Source: Ottelia alismoides (Eukaryota > Streptophyta > Magnoliopsida > Alismatales > Hydrocharitaceae). From it: a stretch of DNA of 64,000 nt. The stretch covers positions 1,114,676 through 1,178,675 of the forward strand of contig JAZKJV010002947.1 of NCBI GenBank assembly GCA_037367405.1, given 5' to 3'. Positions 38,090 to 49,015 of the stretch are shown here, piece by piece. The translations under genes were made by a program, and so were the position numbers. The notes under the pieces are model-generated. The model saw nothing but the letters and a program-made list of their open reading frames with translations, was not told where the DNA came from and did no database searches. Within the stretch, counting starts at the first letter, position 1. Every line of letters starts with the position of its first letter.

Positions 38090-40665
38090 CTGCTCGTTCC
38101 ACCAAGTTAGTCATATATCCATATAATCGTTGTAATTATACCATTACTCTTGTAATGTTGTAATTTACCCAAATTTAGATCATTTATTTATATTAGAGTT
38201 CTTAAAAAAGAATTCAACCTGATCCCGCGGCAATGCCGGATCGATCGCCGGCCGAGCGCAAAGGACCTCGAAGAGAACCACGCCGAAAGAGTAGACGTCG
38301 GACTTCTCGGTCAGCTTCTGGCTCCGGAAGTACTCCGGATCCAGATACCCGAAGCTTCCCTTCACCGCCGTGCTCACGTGCGTCTGCTCCATCGTCGACG
38401 GTGCCGCCTTCGACAGCCCGAAGTCGGCCATCTTCGCCACGAGCTTCTCGTCCAGCAGTATGTTGGTTGTCTTCACGTCCCTGTGTATGATGCCCTGCGC
38501 CGCGCCCGTGTGCAGGTAGTGGAGGCCCCTCGCGGCGCCGATGCACACCTCCAGCCTCTGCTTCCACGTCAGCGGCGCGCTGTTTGCGTCGCCGCCGTAG
38601 AGGTGGTCCCTCAGGGGCCCCTTGGCCATGTACTCGTACACCAGGATCATCTCGGAGTTCTCGTCGCAGTACCCCATGAGGGAGACGAGGTGGCGGTGCC
38701 TGAGCTTTGAGAGCATCTGGATCTCGGTTTGGAATTCCGTGATGCCTTGGTCGGACGACGGGTTCCCGCGCTTCACCGCGACCTTCGTACCGTCCTCCAG
38801 CTCCGCCAGGTAGACCTTGCCGAACCCTCCAACTCCGAGGACCACCTTCTCGTCGAAGTTGTGGGTTGCATCCTGCACAGTTAATCAACCACTGGACTAT
38901 TTAAACGGTTTCATTGTATTAGGTAAGAGGTAGAGGATCTGCTTCGGAACTTGTAAGCGTGATCTCACCTGTAATTCAGCAAATGTGAAGAACCGGCCCA
39001 GGCCGAGGGCACCGGAGGCGAAGAAGCTCGAGTAGCCGCTGCCCTTGCTATGACGTGAACTAAAGCGGCGGTTGGAGCCGCCGCTGGACTTGCTATAGGT
39101 GGCCGAATAGGTCTCTTGGCCCACGTGGATCGGGAGTAGCCAAGACGAGAAGCTGCCCTTGCGCTGCCAGTCAGCCGGACGATGGCGCCATCGGCAGCAT
39201 ATGAGGGCAACCGAAGCCATTGCCACGACTCCAAATGAAAGGCCAATCACGGCTACCATCTTCTTTACGGTGTCGCCCGGCTCACCTCCTCGGTAGGAGC
39301 CATCGACCGCGTAAAGACCGTCGAGGCTCCCGGCTGCATTGCTCATCTTCATGACCTCAATGCCGTTGAGGATGGCGTTGGTTTTCCCCGCGTCTGCCCC
39401 AGCTGCCGGCCCGACCTTTTACATGCGTGGAAATATAATGCATGATACGAATGTTAATATAAAGGATTTCTACGTCAATATACATATAGTTGGATACAAA
39501 CTATTTATACTACCTGAACGCGGAGGGTCGAGTTGGCAATGGATGATGAATTGAGCACAAAATCTTTGTAATAGGCAACGGCGAGTCCGGAGGTGAGCGT
39601 CGAAAGATCGAGATTCGCAGCAGCTATGAGCCCGTTGAGGTAAACGTTGAAGTAGAGGTCGTTCATGCTCTTGCTCACTATATCGCAGAAGTGCAATCTC
39701 ACCAAATATGTGAACCTCGGATCCACCTTTATCTCCCATGTGATGTTGAAATTCGGCTGCGCTACTTCAGCATCCGCCATCTCCACCGCTGTCGCGTAAA
39801 CCGACTGCGGTGCCACGATCGGCGTAACCGCCTCATCATCTGGGTACTTCACCAGCTTTGCCTCCACCGTGACGTTCTGAGCCATTTCCGAAGCCTTCAA
39901 GTACTCGCCATCCGCCTTCCATTCCCTCCACAGCTCGTCTTTCCCTGGTTCGATAGTCGGTCCTCCAACATTTAGTCGGTGCACCACCTCGAAGGCGTAA
40001 GAGTTTAGCCTCGAGATGTCACCCTGAGGGAAGACCGCAATAGCGGTATTCTGTATCAGGGTGTCAGGGGAGGAGACGATCTCGATAGCATTGATGAATG
40101 CCACCGAGTTTCTCTTAGGAGTGAAGATGATTGAGACTCTATCATCATCGATCGGAAGGAGGTATTCTCGAACAACGAACGTCTCGTTTGGAGAGAAACC
40201 ACTAAGGAGTACGATTTCATCGGTGGTGACGGTAAAGACGGCGGCGGTGAGGTTGTAAGAGGGGTGGGGGAGAGCGTAGAAGTAGAGACGGATCCAATGC
40301 GGACCATGGTCGGTAATGAAGAAGCTATAAGTCGAGACTTCGGGGAAGATTCGAGCTGACAAGTACAACGGCAAAACCGACGACGATGAGCTCGTGTTTG
40401 AGCTGAAATTTTCAGGGCTTACGCTAACCCTGATGTTTTCAGGTGTTGAGAGAAAAGAGGATGATTGCGAGTCAGATCTAAAGGTACGACCGTCGGGGAG
40501 CTTGGTGGGGGTGGAGGCTCCGCAATCGAGGAGGTAGTTGTCGGACGGTGTGAATTTTACCGCAGGAGCGGCGAAAGATGGCGTAAGGAAGGTTAGAACG
40601 AAGATTGCGATGGGGAGAGGGTGGATGATCGAGCGGGGATGGTGAGCGCCTTCGCGAGGCTTCAT
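37700..40665 (-). CDS. CrRLK1L receptor-like kinase (CAP1/ERULUS-like)
   Basis: Malectin-like receptor kinases of the CrRLK1L family sense cell-wall state and RALF peptides at the plasma membrane. Four exons (40665-39514, 39415-38969, 38872-38219, 38089-37700) join in frame to 880 residues, a normal family length. Order: signal peptide (about 1-33), malectin-like ectodomain (about 35-390) with many N-glycosylation sites, transmembrane helix (about 437-458), Ser-rich juxtamembrane ([20 protein letters not shown]), Ser/Thr kinase (about 545-820). Kinase motifs are complete: [10 protein letters not shown], Lys567 in [14 protein letters not shown] (Asp665), DFGLSK (Asp683), [11 protein letters not shown]. 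The juxtamembrane and the VNLAEWA...[17 protein letters not shown] region recall At5g61350 (CAP1/ERULUS), not FER or THE1. Three introns interrupt the CDS, unusual for this largely intronless family. All are GT-AG, phase 0, after CAG. Confidence 0.93.
38219..38872 (-). CDS. Receptor kinase exon 3 (kinase core)
   Basis: 654 bases, 218 codons, [11 protein letters not shown] to LPRDQ. All catalytic residues of the kinase lie in this exon. Donor GTTGAA is weaker than the other two. Confidence 0.92.
38969..39415 (-). CDS. Receptor kinase exon 2 (TM and juxtamembrane)
   Basis: 447 bases, 149 codons. Starts [10 protein letters not shown] with [13 protein letters not shown], the conserved end of the malectin-like region, then the TM helix and juxtamembrane to AELQ. 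Intron before it 98 bp, after it 96 bp. Confidence 0.9.
39514..40665 (-). CDS. Receptor kinase exon 1 (signal peptide, malectin-like)
   Basis: 1152 bases, 384 codons. ATG at 40665 is followed by a basic n-region and hydrophobic [22 protein letters not shown] is the typical malectin-like start and RLHFCDIVS its late landmark. Ends ...RVQ at CAG, donor GTAGTA. Confidence 0.92.
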
Positions 40666-41516
40666 GGGGAGGGAGAAGGAGGGAGGGGTTAAGAGAGGGA
40701 GATGGGAGGGAGAAGATAGGGCATGGTGGCCATCAAGGAAGGGGGCGGTGGGGAGGCAACGAGAGAGAGAGAGAGAGAGATGTTGTTGACCAAGTCCATG
40801 TTGGGTCCAAATGTGGTTGCGATTGGTGGTATGGAGACTTCTGCTACCGGAGATCGCGCTGCTCCACGAGGGAGTTCATCCTTTTTTTGGAAGTTGTTCT
40901 CAATGACGTCAAACTTTTGCCGGGTTGCAACGCAACAGTTTGCATTATTGCATATCTAGTCACATAATAATTTTTATCTATAAGTTGATGCAAATTCCAT
41001 GATTTCATGTATGTAAAGAGGATCTATGCTGTAATAGAGCACCTGCAGTAATGCAGGGATCCGTCTGAAGATGATCGGATGATCTTTACTGGGGATCGAC
41101 TATCCTCGGCCCCTTATAAGGGTCGTCCGATCTCCATCGCAAGAATCTCTGCTGATGAGGGTCAACCGATCTGTATCGGAAGAATCTCTGCGTTGTAAAT
41201 CTTACTGAACAGATTTATGTAACGTAAGAAGCGAGGTTGCTGAATTGGGAGCGGATGCTGTAACGAGGATCAAGATGTGCATCAATCACAAGCTAGCACT
41301 CGTGAGCGCCATCCAATCCTCGATGAACGGCTCCCTTCTATTGCAGCACCTGCCGTAATAGCTGAGGATCTGCTCCTTGTTAAGGATGGAAGAGTAACGG
41401 GGTCATCTAATTCCTTAGCTCCAAATCAAGTTAATTTATATAGATAGGGTAGCATAATGTTACCTTTTAAAATAAATACGGTAATAAATTATTACGTCAA
41501 TATAAGCTACTAATGT
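40666..41516 (-). promoter_or_regulatory. Receptor kinase upstream region
   Basis: Upstream of the ATG on the minus strand. A (GA)10 tract at 40761-40780 is a CT-repeat in transcript sense, frequent in plant 5' UTRs. A 39-bp imperfect direct duplication (unit start GGGTCGTCCGATC at 41120 and GGGTCAACCGATC at 41159, each ending AAGAATCTCTGC) lies further up. No confident TATA box. The Pack-MULE begins 861 bases from the ATG. Confidence 0.5.
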
Positions 41517-41525
41517 TATATTTTA

Positions 41526-41618
41526 GGGATTTTATCACTTGTGCCCCTCCGAGATCTCACAATATCAGTTATGCCCCTATCTTTTTGGTAATATCAGTTG
41601 TGCCCCTCACTTCTTTCT
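41526..41618 (+). repeat. Pack-MULE left terminal inverted repeat
   Basis: About 92 bp, internally built from repeated TATCAGTTGTGCCCCTC-type words. Confidence 0.9.
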
Positions 41619-41734
41619 CCGTCATCAGTTGTGCCCTTCCGTCAGACTAACCGTCAAAAAATTAAAATAATCATAGTTTACTCAAACCATGGTGTGGTTA
41701 AGAGGGGTATTATGGTCAAAATAAAATCAAATGA

Positions 41735-42068
41735 GGAGGAGGGATGGGGAGGAGGTGCGAGGCTGCGGAGGAGGTGCGGGCTAGAGCGTGGGCAGCGGGG
41801 GTCGAGGGAGGTGCGTGGCTGCGGGAGGAGCACGGGCGGCGGGGGGCGGGGTGGCAGGGGTGGCGCGTGCAGGGGAGGGGGAGCCGGTGCGGGGAAGGGG
41901 GGAGGGGGAGCAGGGGCGGTGCGTGCGGGCAAGGGGGAGGGGGAGCAGGGGCGGCGCGTGCGGGGAAGGGGGAGCCGGTGCGGGGAAGGGGGGAGGGGGC
42001 GGTGCGGGGAAGGGGAGAGGGGGAGCAGGTTCGAGGCAGCGGGGAGGGGGAGTAGGGGCAGCGCCTGC
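41735..42068 (+). repeat. GC-rich minisatellite, left block
   Basis: Tandem variants of GGGGAAGGGGGGAGGGGGAG and GCGGGGAAGGGGGAGCAGG. G-runs could form G-quadruplexes. The long open frames through it (Gly/Arg-rich on plus, Pro-rich on minus) reflect absence of AT, not coding. Confidence 0.85.
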
Positions 42069-42082
42069 GGGGGAGTTTGCAG

Positions 42083-42585
42083 GATGGAGAAGATTAAGCT
42101 AAAGACGACGCATACACAAGCGAAGATCGCAGGGGCGTTGATAACCATAGCCGGTACCTTGTTGATGATCCTGTACAAAGGTCCCGTATTGGAGTTCGTG
42201 TGGACCAAAGGGAGAACCCACACGCCCGTGGATTCCACCCAACAGAACGGTGACTTCCTCAAGGGCACCTTCATGATAATCGCAGCTTGCGTTTGCTGGT
42301 CCTCTTTCTTCGTCTTGCAGGTGATTAAGTCCCTTTCGGAAAATTCTTAACAGAGTATTCCATATAACAATCAACAAGGGAAGATGTATGAATATTAGTA
42401 TAATTAGAATATCCTTTCCATGCAGTCGCACACGCTGAAACATTACCCAGCGGAGCTGTCGTTGACGGCATTGAAATGTGGAATGGGTGTGGTCGAGACC
42501 ACGGCAGTGACCTTGGTCATGGAGAGGGGAAGGAAGCCATGGGCCATAGGATGGAACATGAGGCTCATCACAGTCGTCTACTCGG
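42083..42585 (+). pseudogene. Captured WAT1-related (EamA/MtN21) transporter fragment
   Basis: Exon A (42083-42320) reads MEKIKLKTTHTQAKIAGALI with LLMILYKGP and GTFMIIAACVCWSSFFVLQ. An intron of 105 bases with GT (42321) and AG (42424-42425) follows. Exon B (42426 to about 42585) reads KHYPAELSLTALKCGMG and MRLITVVYSA. This matches the middle of plant WAT1/nodulin MtN21 drug/metabolite transporters, which cross vacuolar or plasma membranes about ten times. Only part of one EamA repeat is present. The start coincides with a TTTGCAG-like acceptor, so capture included intron edge. The retained intron shows DNA-level capture. A protein from this alone would not be a transporter. Confidence 0.85.
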
Positions 42586-42830
42586 CGGCGCGGGGAAGGG
42601 GGGAGGGGGAGGGGGCGGTGCGGGGAAGGGGGGAGGGGGAGCAGGTGCGGGGCAGAGGGGAGGGGGAGCAGGGGCGGCGCGTGCGGGGGAGGGGCGGTGG
42701 ATGGGGCGGAGCTGGGCGGCGCGTGCGGGGGAGGGGGAGGGGGACGGGGCGGAGCTGGGCGGCGCGGGGCAGCGGGCTGGGAGGAGGTGCGGCGAGCTCG
42801 GGCGGAGAGGGAGGAGGAGGTTGGAGGAGG
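42583..42830 (+). repeat. GC-rich minisatellite, right block
   Basis: Same repeat vocabulary as the left block (GCGGGGAAGGGGGGAGGGGG, GGAGCTGGGCGGCGCG), starting directly where the WAT1 fragment ends. Confidence 0.85.
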
Positions 42831-42995
42831 AAGAAGAGGATGTGGGAAGAGGAGGAAGAAGAAGATGATGAGGAAGAGGGTAAAATGACCGTATAACCCT
42901 TTTTTTTAAATTAATACCGCTTATGTCCTCAAAGTTAACGTCCGTTTGCACTGTAGATGGACGGTCACTAACCCGAGGGGCACAAGTGATAAAAT

Positions 42996-43088
42996 GGAAA
43001 GAAGTGAGGGACACAACTGATATTACCAAAAAGATAGGGGCATAACTGATATCGCGAGATCTCGGAGGGGCACAAGTGATAAAATCCC
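42996..43088 (-). repeat. Pack-MULE right terminal inverted repeat
   Basis: Reverse complement of the left arm. Another related word (GAGGGGCACAAGTGATAAAA) lies just inside at about 42976. Confidence 0.9.
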
Positions 43089-43250
43089 TATATTTTAATG
43101 TCAAAGAGACGGTGACACACGTGTAAAATGTCCTACTTTTGAAAGACCTCGTAAGTTACAAGAAGACCATAAAAGGCTGAATATAGGAAAGTTCAAATTC
43201 AACTAACTCTCCATGGATCAATGGCACTTGGGTCCTCCCCTCCCGGCCTT

Positions 43251-43400
43251 GGTCCGTTTGGTTGCAGGGTTGGACAGGGTTGGGTTGGGCAGGGGTATCC
43301 CTGTGAATAGTAAACTGTGAGGAGGAGAACCCTGTTTGGTTGCAGGGCCAACCCGGGTTGGACCAAGCCAACCTGCCCAACCCTGCAACCAAACGAGCCC
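43251..43400. mobile_element. 150-bp MITE
   Basis: Ends GGTCCGTTTGGTTGCAGGG and (reverse complement) GGGCTCGTTTGGTTGCAGGG give near-perfect inverted repeats of over 20 bp with GGTTGG words inside. TCGTTTGGTTGCAGG-type ends are frequent in plant MITEs. The target duplication is not clear, so the superfamily is not assigned. Confidence 0.8.
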
Positions 43401-43589
43401 TTAGATTCTAGTATAAAGTTTCCGGAAGAATCTGGTTGATTCGTTAATGGCAAAGTCGTCTCCCACTTTAAGTAGAGTCGGTTATATAGATTTTTGCTCA
43501 AATCTATGTTGAAAGATCTGATTATTTTTACATTGATTGTTGGCTACCTAATGCAATCTCACAAGGGAAGATTTGAACCTTATTCTTTT

Positions 43590-43745
43590 GAGGTATATTT
43601 ACATCCATAATCCTTAGTAATTTCATAATAACATCCATAACCCTACATAATCGGGAATTACGTCCAGAACCCTTAATAAAAGTGATGTCTTACACCCACA
43701 ACCCGTGCTAGCTTCCATTCAATTTCCTGTTAATTATGACGGTAA
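43590..43745. repeat. Possible single arm of a Mutator-like element
   Basis: Reiterated ACATCCATAACCCT-type words (ACATCCATAATCC, ACATCCATAACCC, ACGTCCAGAACCC, ACACCCACAACCC) resemble the repeat style of the Pack-MULE arms. No partner arm was found nearby. Confidence 0.35.
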
Positions 43746-43999
43746 CCATCAAATATTTTACTTTTTGAGAATAAATCCATAATGCAAGCTAAATCTTTTG
43801 AATCCATGCTTCCTATATAAGATGTAGGCCTTTTTTTGAGAATTTGGTATATTTGGGGGAAGGAATAATAGAATATAGCTTTATGAGGGGAACCTGATCC
43901 ATGCTTTGATGGATGCTTTGCTATTTCAAAGCATATATACGATTAGGTTATAAAAGGCCAAATATAGGAAGTTTCAAATTCAGTAAACCTTACATGGAT

Positions 44000-44485
44000 G
44001 TAAACGAGTTGGTTTCTAAGGTCTTGTCGGAGGATGGATAAAGAATAAACATGAGTAAATGAACTTAATTGTAGTTGTTGTAGACAATCAATCGAGAAAC
44101 AAAGACAATGATTTAACGTGGAAACCCTCATCATCGGAAGGGGAAAACGATGTAAACACACTCAAGGGCTCTAATTCACACTCTCTTAATATGAGAATAA
44201 ATGGGGTGAATGGATCCTTACCCATGAACAATTTACTCGTATACAAGCAATTCAACAACCCCTCTCAAGTTGGGCATCGAGATTGTGCATACCCAACTAA
44301 CCCACATTCAAGTAAAACTAGTAGTTGGAAGCACCTCAGTGAATACATCGACCACTTGATCTACAGTTTTTTATGTACAACGTGACAAGCTCCTTGAAGT
44401 CAATTCTTTCTTTGATAAAGTGACATCCACATGCTTGCTTCTATCATGTAGGACATGATTTTTGAATAGATTAATAACAACTTTC
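44000..44485 (-). mobile_element. Copia 3' end fragment, minus strand
   Basis: Minus strand. A decayed Copia C-terminus (DQVVDVFTEVLPTTSF and LGMHNL) is followed by a PPT-like CTTGAGAGGGG and then TGTTGAATTGC at 44257, the probable start of a 3' LTR running left. The right side is cut at 44485 by the long-LTR element. The left limit is not fixed. Confidence 0.6.
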
Positions 44486-47130
44486 TATTGGACATGCGAG
44501 CCCACGACGAGCCATTATGCAACAAATGTTATTGCAAATATCATTCCCTGATCTGAAATGAATAACTAATTTGCATAATAGGTCCATTAGTACAATTAGG
44601 GTTATGTACCATGACCATTTTAATAATCATACAGCTGTTGATTCAATAATTGAATCATAGAGGATGATGCTTGGATGAATATCTAATGAGTTAGATTGAG
44701 GACTCATCAAGCACCGTTAAATGATTGTTAAGAGATGATCTCCAGCCTAAGTAGGAGATGGCAATCCTTTCTCAGTTAGATTGATATCTGACGGACCTCT
44801 TGATGCAGGTCCTCTGCATAGGGATAGAGATTCAGAGGTGTCAGTTTAGTTAGGTCAAAGGGTTAACTTAACGAGATCGAGATAACCAAAGTCCTATATC
44901 GTATGCTGTCATGATACATGCACGCATCCTCTCAACGGAGACGGATGTGTTACTATATGTCTGAATATGTACATTTGACAAACCAATAGGTTGATGACCT
45001 AACCAAGGTCTATACATCGGCATGCTGGTGTGCATATAGGGCATATGAGTAATATGGTCCCTCAAAGGGATCATACATGTTTATTTACTGAATCAGAAGG
45101 CATGAGCTCACTCTTGAGATATTGGGAAGAATCAAATTCCGTGCACGGTCGTCTCGCTTTGGAAGCTTAACTGAATTTGTAGGTTTGATATATACTTTTG
45201 GAAAGTATATGATCAAGACCTAGGTATGATATATGCTTTTGGAAAGTATATGATCAATACCAACTCCCAAAGATCGAATGAGAAACTTAATGATAAAACC
45301 CTGAAGTAGACAGTATAAAGTTGATCTAATACTTCGGATTTATTCCGAATCTTCCAATATGTAGGATGTGCAGGTATTGGGAATACCTGAGGGTGATGTG
45401 ATCATAAACGATTGTATAACCATGATTCTTCCATTCCTAGGGAGTGATGAAACGGGTCTGGATTTTAGTGACTCCTCTCAGTAGAGAAGTAATCTGATCT
45501 TGGTCCAAATGTTAGACATTGATATGAATGTGATTCAGATGCAATGAGAAGATTAGATTTGCGGTCTTGATTTAATCAAGCATCTATGGGAGGCCCGAGA
45601 TCTGGATTTGAGATGTGATCTCAATATCCAAGTCACCGTACGTGTAATAATACAATCACCCTATCCTTATCTCCAAGTATCCACGGAAAAAGCGTATTAT
45701 CCTTGAAAAGAATTCATGGATACTTTCATTGTTGATATATGTATACGAGCATTGAGAAAATTGATAATTAAATGTGATTTAATTATCATAGATAATATGA
45801 ATTTGATTCATATTATAAGGAGAGTTATCTGAGATAACTAAATGTGATTTAATTATCAAAGATGTGAATAATGTGAATGTGATTCAGATTATTTTGGCAC
45901 ATTAGAATAGAGATCAAAGATTATTAAATACGATTTAATTATCACAGATATGAATAATATGGATAGCACTATCCATATTAATCATATATATATATTATAA
46001 ATATGATTTATACCATATAAGAGAGAGTTATTTGTGATTTATATTAGTTGATTAATTATTGATGTGAATTGGATTCACATTGGATGATTAATTAAAATAT
46101 AATTTACATTTTGTTTTGGGATGTGACTGTGATTCACATTTTTCCAATGGTATGATTGCAATATTTCACAAGATAATTACGAATTATTTTTGTGAAATAA
46201 TTTACAACAATTGTTGTAAATCCTGGAGATATCATGAGATAATGTATCTCATGAGATAATGAGATCTCATGAGATAATGAGATCTCATGAGATGTTGGTA
46301 GCCATCCCCCCCTTTTAGGGGATATGGTTTATCTCCTCATTATCTCCAAGGATAATTAATTGATTTGATTTGAATTTAAATATATTTATTTATCAATATA
46401 CATTAAATTAAATTAAATTAATTGTTGTTGTGTTTTTACAACAAGATCATAGCCATTGAAAGAAACACAAATCAATCTCAACCATTGATTGTGTGTTGTA
46501 CATGGATTGGGATCCATGGACTCCCAAAATCCTATATAAGAAGAGGCATCCATTGTTCTTCATGATACAAGATGACTAATGAGTGCCCTCTCACTCTCTG
46601 TTTTCTCTACACGCCAAGTCTCTATCTATCTCTCTCTCTCTCTCTCTTATAATGGCTGTCCACCATGAAGCTATTATGAGAGTCGTCATCGACGCAGCAT
46701 CGTCGTTATGCTACCGGATCATCTACTCGTGGATCTCCATCTCCTTCGGTACATCTCGCTCGTGAAGAAGATGTTGGATCTCATGTGACGAACTCAGGAG
46801 ATCCGCCGCTTGGATCATCAACATGAATTCTGAGGAGCACACGATTCATCCTTGCGCTCGCAAGCGTCTCCTCCGACGGATCAGACATGAAACAGGAGGT
46901 CTATTCGTTTAGAGACTCGATCGCAACCACGCTTCAAGTGGTAATCCTATTACTTGTTTGTGGTTTAGATGAAACGATCCGAGAAGTGTTCTTGGATCAT
47001 GTGGTTTCATCACATAAAAATTTTAATTTCCGCTGCCCGGAGCAACTAGTGCGACTAGTCGCTCTCGATCGCATTCGATGCGATCATCACGCTTCCGTGA
47101 TGCGCTTGAGGATTTTTTCCATATCCTTCA
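44486..47130 (+). repeat. LTR1 of outer element (2645 bp)
   Basis: Begins TATTGGACATGCGAG (TG mutated to TA) and ends ATATCCTTCA. TATATAA at 46533-46539 precedes a (TC)n tract at about 46628-46648. A palindromic tandem array of ATCTCATGAGAT words (46231-46293) is specific to this LTR. Confidence 0.85.
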
Positions 47131-47132
47131 AG

Positions 47133-47145
47133 TGGTATCAAAGCT
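47133..47145 (+). other. Primer binding site of outer element
   Basis: TGGTATCAAAGCT, two bases after the LTR end, tRNA-Met type with one change. Confidence 0.8.
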
Positions 47146-49015
47146 AGGTTGTCGAAGGTTTTGGATGACATCCATGAACCTACGGAGATTTAGGCTCGAT
47201 TGGGTTCGTGAAAATTACAACATTTCAATTTTCGCAGCCTATCTTGTGATAAAGTTTCGGCCCTATTTAAAATGTTTAAATACGAAATTTTAAATTGGAT
47301 AATGTTTTCCATATAACAAGGAAATAGTAGGATTTCAGTTTGCATGATTTTCAATCCGATAACTTAGGTTATGTTGTTTTTAATAACCATATACCCATTG
47401 TTTCGGGAATGATGGTTAGTGACGTAATTAAAGAGTTAATTACATATCCTAAATGCTTGCAAATGCATAATTATCAATTGGATTCTATTTTAAATCAAAT
47501 TGGAGAACAAAATAAATTTATTTTGCATTAATTGGATTTAACTTGATCGAGTTATGTTAATTTTAGTGAGTAGGGGTCACTGTTGGAAATTAACAAACTT
47601 GATCATGAACCTTGTGATAGTCATTCAAATAAATTGATGGAAATTAATTGTTAATTTTTTGAAATGATTATTGATAAATATTTGTGAAATATTTAAAGAT
47701 AATAATTATTTCCTTGAATGACATTGCATTAACCAAAATGATAAGATATTTGATCTTGATCACAATTGGTTAATATGAAATTTCCAACAAACATTGTTTT
47801 CATGACAAATACTAGTTTATCCTACAATAGTTGTAGGACAACTTTTACATGCAAAACCTTGTTTCTTGAATAGGATTGGGGATTTGTTTAGCAAAATTTC
47901 CTTATAATATAATCAAAATGGTTTTGATTATTATTATATGATATAATTTCGGTTAAAAAACCGATGATTATCTCAAGTACAAAGTGATCTATTTTGCATT
48001 ATCCTTTCCCGAGGCGGATATGGTGCCTAGTCGGGGAGCGTTGGGGTAGCAGGTTGCACCATGTGGTCTGTCCCACTCCCGTCGGTACTGGCCATGATAG
48101 GGGGTAGGGTTAGTATAATGCTTAAGAAATCATGATGTGTTTCTAATTATTAAAATTCGAAATAATACATATTTGAGATAATACCATATTTCAAGTAATA
48201 ATAAAAGGATGTTTGTTGGATATTAATTGGATCATTAATTTAATATGATTAGATTAGTTGGAATCAAATTAAAGGTTAAACACTCTATTTTCAATAGAGT
48301 TGTTATTTCCCTTGGACTAATTAATCGTAGTGAATATGATTCATAACGATTAATTAAAATTTGAATATGATGTGGAGGATCACATAAGTGACATCCATGG
48401 TATCCCGTCAAGGCGAAGGGTTCCGTCGCCAGAGATTGTATGTCGGAGACGCCTGTCCGAAGTGACAGCTCCTGCATACAAGCTATTTGGATCGGGCTCT
48501 TTGCTTCCCGAACGAGTAAGGCCGTATACGTAGTGACCTCAATATCGGGTCCTCATATTATTGGGGTGATATTGGATTACGTATGGCGAGTATTAAGCTT
48601 GTTGACGGTTGGTTCAATTAATGACGGGTCAACATTACCTTAGGGGTGGTGGGCCCAGGTGTTAAAAACTGAATTGGAAGATGCAAGCTGGAATTGCAAG
48701 GCGGAATGTGTTCCCGCTTCTTTTATCCTAGTTACAAGTTCTCAGATTATTGGGATGTAACAAAGATAAGGAAGGAGATCCCAGATCTTGCTTGAGATAT
48801 AATAGTAAGTATATCTCTTACATTGAAAGTGATTAAGGGAATGAACTTTCAGTGTTGACAAGGCAAGACAACTTTGATATAAAAATTCCTAAATCAAAGT
48901 AAAAATATGTATATATATATATATAAATATATACACTTATGCAAATTTCTTATTTCAGATAATCCTTCATAAAACCCACTCAATGTTATACTCAATAATA
49001 ACCAGTAAAATATCA
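47146..49015 (+). other. Long 5' leader of outer element
   Basis: About 1.9 kb with no coding motif. It is well conserved with 54640-56450 of the inner element (TTTCCCGAGGCGGATATGGT, CCGTCAAGGCGAAGGGTTCC). Conservation of a non-coding leader may reflect packaging or dimerisation signals, an inference. Confidence 0.55.

Larger units (their letters stand above)
41526..43088 (+). mobile_element. Pack-MULE carrying a WAT1/EamA gene fragment
   Basis: A 1563-bp Mutator-type element with a perfect 9-bp target duplication TATATTTTA (41517-41525, 43089-43097). Its inverted repeats are about 92 bp, starting GGGATTTTATCACTTGTGCC, with few mismatches. No transposase. The interior holds two exons and an intron of a transporter gene between GC-rich minisatellite blocks. 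MULEs that carry host gene pieces are known as Pack-MULEs. They move with a transposase supplied elsewhere. Confidence 0.92.

Noticed and set aside
41598..42888. Long open frames (Gly/Arg-rich on plus, Pro-rich on minus) in the Pack-MULE
   Set aside because: They are open only because the minisatellite has almost no A or T. No domain, and several overlapping frames are open at once. Only the WAT1 exons are supported.
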